From assembly GCF_003385115.1 (NCBI RefSeq), contig NZ_QUNI01000002.1, forward strand, positions 496,001 through 560,000: a stretch of 64,000 nt of DNA, read 5' to 3'. Numbering within the stretch: position 1 is the stretch's first letter; the number at the start of each line of letters is the position of its first letter. This document shows positions 27,269-36,244 of the stretch, in pieces. This DNA comes from Flavobacterium aquicola (GTDB lineage: Bacteria; Bacteroidota; Bacteroidia; Flavobacteriales; Flavobacteriaceae). Under the pieces are notes generated by a model. The model made no database searches and had not been told where the DNA came from. It worked only from the letters and a program-made list of their open reading frames with translations. Made by a program: the position numbers and the translations under genes.

Positions 27269-28355
27269 TTAGCAGCTTTTTAAAATAAGGAATTAATTGA
27301 TCTGCCATCACTTTATCATCTGCAATATCTGGGTGGTAACCACAGCCTTTTGGTGACATTGGCTGAAATTCGAATAATGCAATTGGTTTGTGTGTTTTAT
27401 CATTTTCAAAAGCCTGAATTACTTTTTTCAGACATTTTACCAAAGTCACATTTTTTTCACCTGAAACCATTGGGCTTGTCAACAGTACAATTCGGGTATT
27501 AGGAGCATGTTTGTAAACCGTTTTGATAAATCCGATATAATTGGAAACGTATTTTTCTTCATTAAACGGCAGTCTTGCTTTTTTTCCGTCACCGTCAGAA
27601 AGGTCATTAGTTCCTAAACAGATACTTACCAAATCAGGCTGAAAAGCAAAGTCATACGGTTTTGAACTGTCTTTGTTTAGATATAAATTTTCATAAACAT
27701 CTGGGATATTTGGTTCATTCTCATGCTCATCATTCCAGTTGCGGTACATGCCGTAACCCGAAACAGAACTCAATACAAAATCAGTATTCAAAGCTCTGGA
27801 AAGAACCGGCCCGTAAGCCCAATACGCATTATGCTGGTCGTACCAATCACCAGCACCACACGGAATCGAAGACAAATCATTACCATAACCGCAAGTTATA
27901 GAATCACCAATCAGTTCAATTTTTTTCTTCTTCTTGGATGCTGTGTTTTTTGTTAATTTAGCTGTTGTCCCTGCAAATAAAACACCTCCGTTAGCTGCTT
28001 CGGTAGCTTTGTAAATCGAAAGGTGATGCGTTTTTTTGCTATTAGAAGCTTTAACAGGGTAGTTTTGTATTCCCCCCTTCTCGATTCGAACTCTCCCAAT
28101 ATAGTTTCCGTCAAGTTCTATCGAAACATAATTTTGATGATCCTCCACACTTTGCAGAGAAACTGAACAAGAATCCCCAACAAAGTCAAAAGAAACCGAA
28201 GCAGCAGCACCTATCAGTACAGCTTTATTGTCTGCTAATTTTTCGATTCTTCCGTCATAATCAAAAAATGATTGATTTTCAGCCGTTTTTTGGGCAAATG
28301 AAAAAGACGAAATGAGAATCAATAAAAATAAATAGTATTTTTTTTTGTAATTCAT
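27258..28355 (-). CDS. CE2-like acetylesterase (SGNH hydrolase with N-terminal jelly roll)
   Basis: A 365-residue secreted enzyme with signal peptide (SFSFAQ). The N-terminal beta-sandwich (about 25-140) and the SGNH hydrolase (about 145-365) together are the layout of carbohydrate esterase family 2. Ser152 lies in ELIGDSITCGYG; block III is CLGTNDLSDGD; the Asp/His end is GCGYHPDIADDKVMADQL. CE2 enzymes remove acetyl groups from mannan, xylan or cello-oligosaccharides. It is the first gene of the - strand esterase operon, overlapping the SASA-type esterase, and complements the mannanases on the other strand. The exact sugar position attacked cannot be read. Confidence 0.87.
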   Translation of the reverse strand: MNYKKKYYLFLLILISSFSFAQKTAENQSFFDYDGRIEKLADNKAVLIGAAASVSFDFVGDSCSVSLQSVEDHQNYVSIELDGNYIGRVRIEKGGIQNYPVKASNSKKTHHLSIYKATEAANGGVLFAGTTAKLTKNTASKKKKKIELIGDSITCGYGNDLSSIPCGAGDWYDQHNAYWAYGPVLSRALNTDFVLSSVSGYGMYRNWNDEHENEPNIPDVYENLYLNKDSSKPYDFAFQPDLVSICLGTNDLSDGDGKKARLPFNEEKYVSNYIGFIKTVYKHAPNTRIVLLTSPMVSGEKNVTLVKCLKKVIQAFENDKTHKPIALFEFQPMSPKGCGYHPDIADDKVMADQLIPYFKKLLNEK

Positions 28356-28388
28356 AATCTTTTAAAGCTTTTATAATAGTATAGACAA

Positions 28389-28396
28389 CAAATATA
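28389..28396 (-). promoter_or_regulatory. Candidate -7 element for the esterase operon
   Basis: TATATTTG on the - strand matches TAnnTTTG exactly and lies 33 bp upstream of the CE2 start codon. No TTG at the right spacing was found for -33, so this is only a half match. Confidence 0.4.
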
Positions 28397-28471
28397 AATT
28401 GATTACAATTTAATAATATATACTATTTTTTCAAACTATAATCAAAAATCTGCAAGAACACATTCATGTAC

Positions 28472-28496
28472 AAAAAAACCACCTTCTTGGGTGGTT
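28472..28496 (-). terminator. Terminator of the DUF1573 gene
   Basis: AACCACC / GGTGGTT stem with a short loop, followed on the - strand by seven T, 26 bp after the DUF1573 stop codon. Confidence 0.85.
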
Positions 28497-28521
28497 CATG
28501 TATACTGTGATGATTTAATAA

Positions 28522-28950
28522 TTAACTTTTCACGCCAGATGCTGCAGCAACAACAGTTCCTTTAATCGTTAAAGTTTTAACAGCCGTCTCAACATTTGTT
28601 GTTACTGAAACCGTTTTAGTAAATGTCCCTGGATTAACAGCATTATAAGTAGCCGTAACTGTTCCTGATTTCCCAGGAGCAATTGGTGTTTTAGTATAAT
28701 CTGTTGCCGTGCATCCGCAAGAACCTTGAACATTTGTAATTATAATAGCTGTTTTTCCAGTGTTTTTAAATTCAAAAACAATTGGTTTTGGTGTATTCTG
28801 CGGAATTGTACCTACATCAATAGTCTCACTTTTCCATACAATTGAAGAAGCTGCGGTTGTTTTTGAAACTACTGCTTTTACAGGAGCGATAGCCGAAAAA
28901 GACATTAAGCCTAAAGTTAATGCCAGCGTTGAAATTTTAATCATTTTCAT
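28522..28950 (-). CDS. Secreted DUF1573 protein
   Basis: A 142-residue exported protein: signal peptide (about 1-26, FSAIAPVKA) followed by one Ig-like DUF1573 domain. Typical features are DVGTIPQNTPKPIVFEFKNTG, the SCGCT motif with two cysteines, IAPGKSGTVTATYN and the closing strand VSVTTNVETAVKTLTIKG. Function in this family is not established; the cysteine pair is conserved. It is a single-gene unit with its own terminator, transcribed away from the kinase gene at 29093. Confidence 0.88.
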   Translation of the reverse strand: MKMIKISTLALTLGLMSFSAIAPVKAVVSKTTAASSIVWKSETIDVGTIPQNTPKPIVFEFKNTGKTAIIITNVQGSCGCTATDYTKTPIAPGKSGTVTATYNAVNPGTFTKTVSVTTNVETAVKTLTIKGTVVAAASGVKS

Positions 28951-28987
28951 ATTTTTATAATTTTATTGGTTACTATTTTTAATAATT

Positions 28988-28995
28988 CAAAAATA
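28988..28995 (-). promoter_or_regulatory. Candidate -7 element for the DUF1573 gene
   Basis: TATTTTTG on the - strand matches TAnnTTTG, 37 bp upstream of the start codon. A -33 TTG at normal spacing is not seen. Confidence 0.4.
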
Positions 28996-29092
28996 AATTA
29001 GAAAAACAGACAGCCTTGTTAAGCGGTTTCAAATGTTTGTTAACGACTTGTTAATGCAAAAAAGACAGCCGAATTTTGATTAATATTACATC

Positions 29093-30352
29093 ATGAAACT
29101 GACTAAACTCAATGGCAGCATCCTAATTGGTTTAATTGCAATTATAGGAATCCTGATAGCGCAATTGCTATGGACAAGGGAAGCCTTTAATAGTGAGGAT
29201 AAAAAATTCAGTCAAAGAGCACATATTGCCTTGCTGGAAGTTGCTAAAAAATTATATCGTGGCACTAATCTGGAACTTCCTGGTAAAAATCCTGTGCAAA
29301 AAATTTCCAACGATTATTATATTGTAAATGTCGATAACGATTTTGAACCCGAAATTTTAGAATTTTATCTTATATCCGAGTTCAGAAAAATGAATATCAC
29401 CACGGATTTTGAATATGCCATGTACAACTGTCAAAGTGACGAAATGGTTTATGGAAACTACATTTCGCTATCCGAAAAAAAACAGACCAAACATTCCGTA
29501 CATTTCCCAAAACACAGAAATTTTGTTTATTATTTTGCCATTCGATTTCCTAATGAAACAGGATATTTATTTAGTTCACTGCGTTTCTGGTTTGTTCTTT
29601 CAATTGCATTAATCATTATTTTATTGGTCTACGTGTATTCAATTTTTACGCTTTTACAGCAAAAAAAATACTCCGATCTGCAGCGTGATTTTATCAATAA
29701 TATGACGCACGAATTCAAAACTCCATTGTCTTCCATACTGATTGCATCAAATTATCTCTACAAACAGGATTCAATCAGGAAGGATGAAAAACTGGAAAAA
29801 TACACTCACATTATTATCGATCAAAGCAATAAACTGAACCAGCATATTGAGAAGATTCTAAACATTGCAAAATCTGATAATACTCCTTTAGTTTTAAACA
29901 AAAAAAATCTGTATGGGCTGCCTATTTTAGAATCAGTAATTGAAAACATACAACTGAAACATCCCGAATCTGAAATAAAAATTGTAACCGATTTAGAATC
30001 TGCCAGCATCGAAGCTGATGAATTTCATTTTACAAATTTAGTTTACAATCTGCTGGATAACGCCATAAAATACAGCGATAACAAACCCGAAATCAATATT
30101 GCTATTGCAAAAGCTGGAAAGTATTTACAATTTGATTTTATTGATAACGGCATTGGAATTTCGTCCAAAAACACTGCCTTTGTCTTTGATAAATTCTACA
30201 GAATTCCAAGCCAAAAAAGTAATGAAGTAACTGGTTTTGGATTAGGTTTGTACTATTCTAAAAAAGTTTGTGATTTACACAATTGGAAAATTTATGTAAA
30301 ATGCAATCCAGAAAAAGGCTGTACCTTTTCACTATTAATCCCTCAAAAATAA
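29093..30352 (+). CDS. Membrane sensor histidine kinase
   Basis: A 419-residue kinase. Two transmembrane helices (about 10-28 and 165-190) bracket a periplasmic sensor of about 135 residues with no recognised domain; it ends in RFPNETGYLFSSLRFW. HisKA has the phospho-accepting His206 in NNMTHEFKTPLSS. The HATPase domain shows NLLDNAIKYSDN (N box), DNGIGI and GFGLGLYYSKKV. No HAMP domain is evident. Its stop overlaps the start of the response regulator by one base (TAATG), so the two form a cognate pair. The stimulus is unknown. Confidence 0.93.
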   Translation: MKLTKLNGSILIGLIAIIGILIAQLLWTREAFNSEDKKFSQRAHIALLEVAKKLYRGTNLELPGKNPVQKISNDYYIVNVDNDFEPEILEFYLISEFRKMNITTDFEYAMYNCQSDEMVYGNYISLSEKKQTKHSVHFPKHRNFVYYFAIRFPNETGYLFSSLRFWFVLSIALIIILLVYVYSIFTLLQQKKYSDLQRDFINNMTHEFKTPLSSILIASNYLYKQDSIRKDEKLEKYTHIIIDQSNKLNQHIEKILNIAKSDNTPLVLNKKNLYGLPILESVIENIQLKHPESEIKIVTDLESASIEADEFHFTNLVYNLLDNAIKYSDNKPEINIAIAKAGKYLQFDFIDNGIGISSKNTAFVFDKFYRIPSQKSNEVTGFGLGLYYSKKVCDLHNWKIYVKCNPEKGCTFSLLIPQK

Positions 30353-31038
30353 TGAATCAAGCCCGAATACTATACACCGAAGACGATGCAACACTAGCAT
30401 TCCTGACCAAAGATAATCTGGAACAAAACTATTATGAAGTCAGGCATTGCGAAGATGGAAAATCTGGTTTGGAAACTTTTAAAAATGGTGCTTTTGACAT
30501 TTGTATCTTGGATATAATGATGCCAAAAATGGACGGATTTGAATTGGCTGCTGAAATCAGAAAACTTGATACAGATGTTCCTATTATTTTCCTTTCGGCA
30601 AAAACTTTAAAAGAAGACCGCATAAAAGGTCTCCGTTTGGGAGCCGATGATTATCTCGTAAAGCCTTTCAGCATAGAAGAATTACTGCTGAAAATTGAAA
30701 TATTCCTGAGACGTTCCCGAAAGAATACTGCAATGGAAAAATCCGTTTATGAAATTGGGAAATACCAATTCGATACCAAAAATTTCACCCTTTTCAATGA
30801 AACAGAAAAAATCTCCCTAACCCAGCGCGAAGCAGATCTCTTAAAATTATTCCTCGACAATAAAAATGTGGTTTTAAAGCGGGAACAAATTCTAACTTCA
30901 CTTTGGGGTGACGATGATTATTTCATGGGACGCAGTCTCGATGTTTTTATTTCCCGCCTGCGCAAAATTTTGGCTAATGAAAAAGGAATTGCAATTGAGA
31001 ACTTACATGGGATTGGGTTTCGGTTTTTTGTTGAGTAA
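30352..31038 (+). CDS. OmpR-family response regulator
   Basis: A 228-residue regulator. The start is ATG 30352, inside the stop of the kinase gene; an in-frame ATG at 30283 would lie inside the kinase and is rejected. The receiver domain (1-120) has the acidic pair in YTEDDA, phospho-acceptor Asp54 in ICILDIMMPKMDG, and Lys in DYLVKPFS. The winged-helix Trans_reg_C domain (about 130-228) shows LTQREADLLKLF, REQILTSLWG and DVFISRLRKIL. It belongs to the RprY-like group of Bacteroidota. Target genes cannot be deduced. Confidence 0.94.
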   Translation: MNQARILYTEDDATLAFLTKDNLEQNYYEVRHCEDGKSGLETFKNGAFDICILDIMMPKMDGFELAAEIRKLDTDVPIIFLSAKTLKEDRIKGLRLGADDYLVKPFSIEELLLKIEIFLRRSRKNTAMEKSVYEIGKYQFDTKNFTLFNETEKISLTQREADLLKLFLDNKNVVLKREQILTSLWGDDDYFMGRSLDVFISRLRKILANEKGIAIENLHGIGFRFFVE

Positions 31039-31156
31039 CTTGATAAAAAAGTACTAGTCTTCAATACTATCTCTCAATATTGTCCTTCCGACAAAAGAGG
31101 AATTTCTATTATACTATTCTAAAAAATATTTCTACTTTTCATTTTTTATAAAAAAA

Positions 31157-32698
31157 CTACAAAGGAATATTCCCATGCTTCCTATCAGGAGTTACGCCAA
31201 CTTTATTTTCAAGCATAGCAAAAGCTTTTATCAGTTTGCGTCTTGTGTCCTGCGGGAGAATAATTTCATCCACAAAACCGCGCTGTGCGGCAGTGTATGG
31301 ATTGGCAAAAAGTTCGGCATATTCAGCTTCTTTTTCTAGGAGTTTGGCTTCGTGGTCTTCCGCATCATGGATTTCTTTCTTAAAGATAATTTCCGAAGCT
31401 CCTTTGGCTCCCATTACCGCTATCTCTGCTGTAGGCCAGGCAAAATTCATGTCTGCCCCAATGTGCTTGGAGTTCATTACATCATAAGCACCTCCGTAGG
31501 CTTTTCGGGTAATCACGGTAACTCTAGGCACAGTTGCCTCGCTTAAGGCATAAAGCAGTTTTGCTCCGTGAACAATAATTCCGTTCCATTCCTGATCGGT
31601 TCCCGGCAAAAAGCCTGGCACATCAACCAATACTAATAACGGAATATTAAACGCATCGCAGAAACGGGTAAACCGTGCCGCTTTTTTTGAACTGTTCACA
31701 TCCAGACAGCCTGCCAAAAACATCGGTTGATTGGCAACAATTCCAATGCTTCGGCCTCCCAATCGGGCAAAGCCTACAATGATGTTCTCGGCATAATTTT
31801 TATGAATTTCAAAAAAAGAATCTTCGTCTATAATCCCGCTTATAACAGCATGCATATCATAAGGCTTATTCGGGTTGTCCGGAATAATACCGGCCAATTG
31901 TTCACGTATTTCATCTTTAAGTTCATACGGAAGACTACGGGGTTTTTCATTGTTATTTTGAGGCAGATAACTCAGTAGTCTTTTGATGTCTTCCAGACAA
32001 ACCACCCCGTTCACAGCTGTGCGGTGTGCCACTCCCGACTTGGTCGAATGTGTACTTGCACCGCCCAGTTCTTCTGAAGTCACGGATTCGTTGGTCACGG
32101 TTTTCACTACATTCGGACCGGTGACAAACATATAACTGGTTTCTTCGACCATAATCGTAAAATCGGTAATTGCGGGAGAATAAACAGCTCCTCCTGCGCA
32201 GGGTCCCATAATTGCAGATATTTGCGGAATCACACCACTGGCTTGTACATTTCTAAAGAAAATATCAGCATATCCGCCCAGCGAACGAACGCCTTCCTGA
32301 ATACGTGCACCACCCGAATCATTCAGTCCAATCATGGGAGCACCAACTTTTACGGCCATATCCATGATTTTGCAGATTTTCTCCGCATGAGTTTCGGATA
32401 ATGATCCTCCAAAAACCGTAAAATCCTGTGCAAAAACATACACCAACCGTCCATTAATAGTACCGTATCCTGTTATAACTCCATCGCCGTAATACATTTC
32501 ATTTTCCATTCCAAAATCGGTGGTGCGGTGGGTTACCAGCATTCCGATTTCTTCAAAAGAACCTTCATCCATCAAATAATTGATACGTTCCCTTGCGGTC
32601 AGTTTTTTGCTCGAATGCTGTTTTGCAATACGTTTTATTCCTCCGCCCAAATGAGCTTCGGCAATTTTATCGTTGAGTGTTTTTATTTTGTCCTGCAT
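31157..32698 (-). CDS. pccB: Acyl-CoA carboxylase carboxyltransferase subunit (propionyl-CoA type)
   Basis: A 513-residue carboxyltransferase that moves carboxyl from biotin to an acyl-CoA, probably propionyl-CoA to give methylmalonyl-CoA. Features: [52 protein letters not shown] (first oxyanion hole), [42 protein letters not shown] (second oxyanion hole) and the RKHGNIPL end common in PccB/MmdA. No zinc finger, so not AccD. It is the last gene of a three-gene set with BCCP and biotin carboxylase, 211 bp behind the latter with an inverted repeat between them. Confidence 0.93.
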   Translation of the reverse strand: MQDKIKTLNDKIAEAHLGGGIKRIAKQHSSKKLTARERINYLMDEGSFEEIGMLVTHRTTDFGMENEMYYGDGVITGYGTINGRLVYVFAQDFTVFGGSLSETHAEKICKIMDMAVKVGAPMIGLNDSGGARIQEGVRSLGGYADIFFRNVQASGVIPQISAIMGPCAGGAVYSPAITDFTIMVEETSYMFVTGPNVVKTVTNESVTSEELGGASTHSTKSGVAHRTAVNGVVCLEDIKRLLSYLPQNNNEKPRSLPYELKDEIREQLAGIIPDNPNKPYDMHAVISGIIDEDSFFEIHKNYAENIIVGFARLGGRSIGIVANQPMFLAGCLDVNSSKKAARFTRFCDAFNIPLLVLVDVPGFLPGTDQEWNGIIVHGAKLLYALSEATVPRVTVITRKAYGGAYDVMNSKHIGADMNFAWPTAEIAVMGAKGASEIIFKKEIHDAEDHEAKLLEKEAEYAELFANPYTAAQRGFVDEIILPQDTRRKLIKAFAMLENKVGVTPDRKHGNIPL

Positions 32699-32757
32699 AT
32701 TTTTTAACGGCTAAGTTTTTATTAATCCTTTTTGGCTAAAGCCAAATTGTTTTTTTA

Positions 32758-32893
32758 CCATTAAGATATTAAGAAAATTAAGTTTTACTTTTCTTTATGA
32801 AACTTCATGTCTTAATGGTTCGAAAATTATTTCATCTTCTTTTTTAAAACTATTAAAGCATTAAAAAACTTAATTTTCTTAATATCTTAATGG
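32758..32893. repeat. Perfect 29-bp inverted repeat between biotin carboxylase and carboxyltransferase genes
   Basis: Arms 32758-32786 and 32865-32893 are exact reverse complements over 29 bp; both contain CTTAATTTTCTTAATATCTT or its complement. The loop is 78 bp. A direct copy of the right-hand edge, TCTTAATGGTTC plus AAATTATTT, also occurs at 32810-32832 and 32885-32905. The gap carries no gene. It may form a long stem in the carboxylase transcript. Confidence 0.8.
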
Positions 32894-32909
32894 TTCAAAT
32901 TATTTTTTT

Positions 32910-34349
32910 TCAACTAGGCAGACGCACTATTTTTTGATCTTCAAAATACTGTTTCAAGGCTATTAAAGCAGCAATTTCTGCTTCCTTAGCCATTTGGATT
33001 TTCAGTACGTCGGCGTTGTAATATTTCTTGACAAAATGCGTATCGAATTTGCCCGAACGAAAAGCTTCGTGTTCAAAAACAAATTTCCCAAAAGGCAAAG
33101 TCGTCTGCACGCCTTCTACTTTATAATTTTCGATAGCTTTAATCATCAGCTGAATTGCTTCTTCCCGCGTTTGTCCAAAAGTGATTAGTTTGGCCAGCAT
33201 CGGGTCGTAATAAATTGGAATGTCCATGCCCTGTTCAAAACCGTTATCCACCCTAATTCCTTCGCCAACAGGCAATTGATAAACATCCAAACACCCTACA
33301 CTAGGCAGGAAATCATTCAGCGGATCTTCGGCATATACTCGTAGTTCAAGCGCGTGTCCTTTTAGTTGCAAATCTTCTTGTTTTATGGTCAGTGCTTCTC
33401 CTCTTGCTACTCTGATCTGCAGTTCGACCAAATCAGTTCCGGTAATCAATTCCGTAACCGGATGCTCCACCTGCAAACGGGTATTCATTTCGAGGAAATA
33501 AAAATTATTGTTTTCATCTAATAAAAATTCTACGGTTCCTGCTCCTAAATAATCACAAGATTTAGCTACCAAAACTGCTGCTTCTCCCATTCTTTTGCGC
33601 AGTTCCGGAGTCAAAACTGATGACGGTGCTTCTTCAACTACTTTCTGGTGACGGCGCTGAATACTGCATTCTCTTTCAAATAAATACAAAATGTTTCCGT
33701 GACTATCTGCCATCACCTGAATTTCAATATGTCTTGGAGATGCCACATATTTTTCTATAAAAACAGAACCGTCGCCAAACGCAGCTACTGCTTCGCTTAT
33801 GGCACGATTCATTTGGAACTCAAAATCGGCTTCGGTTTCCACGACACGCATTCCTTTTCCGCCACCGCCAGCCGAAGCTTTAATCAGGATAGGAAAACCA
33901 ATTGCTTTGGCAGCCTGCTTTGCTTTTTCGATATCTGTTATCGCTTCATCTATGCCAGGAACCATTGGAATATTGTATTCTTTAACAGCATCTTTGGCTG
34001 CCAGTTTGCTTCCCATGATTTTTATAGCATGTGATTTTGGACCAATAAAAATTAAGTTGTTTTTTTCTGCTTCTTCAGCAAAATCAGCATTTTCACTTAA
34101 AAAACCATATCCGGGATGAATCGCATCAGCATTCAGGGATTTGGCTGCTTCTATAATTTTGTGTCCCAGCAAATAAGATTGGCTTGAAGGCGCTTCACCA
34201 ATCCAAACGGCTTCATCAGCAAATTTCACATGCGGTGCATTCCGGTCGGCAGTCGAATAAACAGCTACCGTTTTAATACCCATTTTTTTTGCGGTTTTCA
34301 TCACCCTGATGGCAATTTCTCCTCTATTGGCGACTAATATCTTTTGCAT
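32910..34349 (-). CDS. Biotin carboxylase subunit of acyl-CoA carboxylase
   Basis: A 479-residue ATP-grasp enzyme that carboxylates biotin on the adjacent BCCP. The start chosen is ATG 34349 (MQKILVANRGEIAIR), 4 bp after the BCCP stop; a TTG six codons upstream would overlap BCCP and is not needed. N-terminal domain (1-115), ATP-grasp with the glycine-rich ASAGGGGKGMR, catalytic EMNTRLQVEHPVTE (about 285-300), and the C-terminal domain with LRVYAEDP. The C-terminal extension of about 30 residues beyond the usual AccC length is normal for propionyl-CoA-type subunits. Genes pccA and accC are both used for such proteins, so no symbol is given. Confidence 0.93.
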   Translation of the reverse strand: MQKILVANRGEIAIRVMKTAKKMGIKTVAVYSTADRNAPHVKFADEAVWIGEAPSSQSYLLGHKIIEAAKSLNADAIHPGYGFLSENADFAEEAEKNNLIFIGPKSHAIKIMGSKLAAKDAVKEYNIPMVPGIDEAITDIEKAKQAAKAIGFPILIKASAGGGGKGMRVVETEADFEFQMNRAISEAVAAFGDGSVFIEKYVASPRHIEIQVMADSHGNILYLFERECSIQRRHQKVVEEAPSSVLTPELRKRMGEAAVLVAKSCDYLGAGTVEFLLDENNNFYFLEMNTRLQVEHPVTELITGTDLVELQIRVARGEALTIKQEDLQLKGHALELRVYAEDPLNDFLPSVGCLDVYQLPVGEGIRVDNGFEQGMDIPIYYDPMLAKLITFGQTREEAIQLMIKAIENYKVEGVQTTLPFGKFVFEHEAFRSGKFDTHFVKKYYNADVLKIQMAKEAEIAALIALKQYFEDQKIVRLPS

Positions 34350-34353
34350 AATT

Positions 34354-34839
34354 TTACTCAAATTCAATTAATAACTGTCCTTTTTCCACCGCTTCTCCAG
34401 TCTTTACAGAAATGGATTTAATCACACCGTCACGGGGCGAAAGAAAACTGTTCTCCATTTTCATCGCACTCAGAATAATTAAATTGTCATTCTCTTTTAC
34501 GGTTTGACCAATAGTAACACTGATTTCCAAAATCAGTCCCGGCATGGGCGCTTTGATTGCGTTTACCTGTTTTGCTGACCCAACCTCAAATCCCATTTCC
34601 TTAATCAAAATATCCAACGGATTTGAAATTGCAACAATATAATTAGTGTTATTTACCTTAACAGTATAGCGTTTATGATTAAAATCCGATGAAATTATTT
34701 CAGCTTTATAAGGTAAGTTTTGATGCAGAATATGAAATTCATTTACTCCAGTAGGAACTGCATCCAATGAGGAAAAGCTTTCTTTTTCAAAATCAAAATG
34801 GAAAGCATCATTAACGGTTACTTTGTAATTCGAACTCAT
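34354..34839 (-). CDS. Biotin carboxyl carrier protein of acyl-CoA carboxylase
   Basis: A 161-residue carrier. The C-terminal biotinyl domain (about 92-161) starts IKAPMPGLILEI and contains the biotin-accepting Lys127 in SAMKMEN, ending GQLLIEFE. The N-terminal half (about 1-85) is a beta-rich linker domain as in separate BCCP subunits of propionyl-CoA carboxylases. It is the first gene of the carboxylase set and starts 4 bp upstream of the carboxylase gene in transcription order. Being a separate polypeptide, it makes this a three-subunit enzyme rather than the fused alpha-chain type. Confidence 0.92.
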   Translation of the reverse strand: MSSNYKVTVNDAFHFDFEKESFSSLDAVPTGVNEFHILHQNLPYKAEIISSDFNHKRYTVKVNNTNYIVAISNPLDILIKEMGFEVGSAKQVNAIKAPMPGLILEISVTIGQTVKENDNLIILSAMKMENSFLSPRDGVIKSISVKTGEAVEKGQLLIEFE

Positions 34840-34983
34840 TCATTTTTATTTTAGTTTAGTAAAAATAACAAAAGAAAACGTTTTCGTGAATAAAAAACAA
34901 AGATTTAGGGAAAATCCTTTAAAGTGATGTTTTTAAGGCATGTCTGCATTATAAGTTTAGAAGACAAAATATTGATTAAATAC

Positions 34984-35010
34984 CAAAAAAAAATCCTGCT
35001 AAAACAGGAT
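34984..35010 (-). terminator. Terminator upstream of the carboxylase genes
   Basis: ATCCTG / CAGGAT stem with loop CTAAAA region, followed by nine T on the - strand. It lies about 125 bp after the stop of the outer-membrane protein gene. The rest of the 295-bp gap (34840-35134) is AT-rich with no gene. Confidence 0.7.
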
Positions 35011-35134
35011 CTGTAATTTTTTAAAAATTGGTTTATTGATAAGATTAGTGTTAATTAATTCGTCTTCAACTAATTGAAGACCTTTTAATTGAGTTTCGCT
35101 TATAAAATCATCCGAAAAATGATATTATATTTCG

Positions 35135-35923
35135 CTATTCAAGATAAAAAATATATCCAAAATTAATTCCAACCTGCCAGTCGCTGTATTTATTTTCAGT
35201 AAATATTTCTTTATTGGGATTTAAACCATCTACCCAATCTGAAGCAAAATATTGAAGGCGTCCTTCAACCAGTAAGTCAGACATATTATTGAGTTTATAG
35301 CGGGCTCCTACACCAGAAACGATAGACCATGTACTATTGCTTTCTGTTGAAAAACCATACGAATGCCCATCTGAAGGAATTAAATATTTAGGAAAAGTAG
35401 CTTCTAGAGTTCCCAATTCCCCCATTGCTGAAGTGGATTTTGTATTGTAAAAATTATACTGAATCCCAAAACTTATATAGGGAGAAAAGGCACCTACACT
35501 ATGTTCAAAATCGTGAATTCTATTAAATGGAAAATATTCTATTTGTGCTCCTAGATTTAAAATTGAAGATTTACCTTCCATTGCTCTTAGTTGCTGTTTT
35601 CCTAAACTATTTCCATTTTCCGCCCATTCACCAAAATGATTCAATTTGGTTTGATTAAAAGATAATTCGGAGCGCACTTTAAAATGTTCATTGAAATAAG
35701 CACTGCTCATTGATTTGGATGAAAAATTGATATAATGCACCAAACCAACACCAAAACCAGTGTTGCCATAACTAGAGGAAGCATCATTTCTTTGACCATA
35801 GTCAGATTTCATAACACTAGGTCCAAAAAAAACACCAACTTCATGTGCCAATGATGTTTGTGCTGCAGAAAAATTAAGAAAACTAAAAAAAGTAATAAAA
35901 AAACAAATGTAATTTTTGGACAT
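35135..35923 (-). CDS. Outer-membrane beta-barrel protein
   Basis: A 262-residue exported protein: signal peptide (about 1-21, NFSAAQ), then alternating strands. HEVGVFFGPSVMKSDYGQRND, GNTGFGVGLVHYINF and the closing WQVGINFGYIFYLE with a terminal aromatic/hydrophobic strand are typical of small flavobacterial barrels of the porin/PorG-like (DUF6089-like) type. Strands SPYISFGIQYNFY, IVSGVGARYKL and LLVEGRLQYF are clear. No enzymatic motif. The role is unknown; some relatives are mis-named in databases, so a product name by similarity should be treated with care. Single gene with its own downstream terminator. Confidence 0.7.
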   Translation of the reverse strand: MSKNYICFFITFFSFLNFSAAQTSLAHEVGVFFGPSVMKSDYGQRNDASSSYGNTGFGVGLVHYINFSSKSMSSAYFNEHFKVRSELSFNQTKLNHFGEWAENGNSLGKQQLRAMEGKSSILNLGAQIEYFPFNRIHDFEHSVGAFSPYISFGIQYNFYNTKSTSAMGELGTLEATFPKYLIPSDGHSYGFSTESNSTWSIVSGVGARYKLNNMSDLLVEGRLQYFASDWVDGLNPNKEIFTENKYSDWQVGINFGYIFYLE

Positions 35924-36244
35924 TCAGTGACTAATTTTATTATCGATTCAACTTTACTCTATAAGCTGAAAATTCATTTATTATTCGTAAACAAATGAAT
36001 TTCAATGCGCAAATAGAACAACTTAATAACTTAATAAAAATTAAAGTCGTTTAATGGGTGTTTTTATAGGTTAAATGCAATTTTTTAAAATAGAAAGATG
36101 TATAATATTACAATATACTGATTACTAACAACATGGCTAATTTTTCGTTATTGATTTAAAAAAATAAAACTTTCTATTACATTCTGAAAGTAGAATATAG
36201 CTAAAATCGCAGCAATATAATTTTCTTATTACAAAATACTACAA
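35924..36244. other. 321-bp intergenic region
   Basis: No gene. An 8-bp inverted repeat ATTCATTT / AAATGAAT (35972-35979, 35993-36000) lies 49 bp upstream of the barrel gene and could be an operator. ACTTTC / GAAAGT (36169-36174, 36186-36191), followed on the - strand by a T-rich run, could be a weak terminator for the L,D-transpeptidase gene. The rest is AT-rich without recognisable signals. Confidence 0.4.

Noticed and set aside
28356..28440. Full -33/-7 promoter for the CE2 gene
   Set aside because: Only the -7 half matches; no TTG at usual spacing, so only the -7 element is listed.
30283..30351. ATG at 30283 as the start of the response regulator
   Set aside because: The 23 extra residues lie inside the kinase gene; ATG 30352 in the TAATG overlap gives a normal receiver domain.
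34365..34367. TTG as the start of the biotin carboxylase gene
   Set aside because: It overlaps the BCCP gene; ATG 34349 matches the family start MQKILVANRGE.
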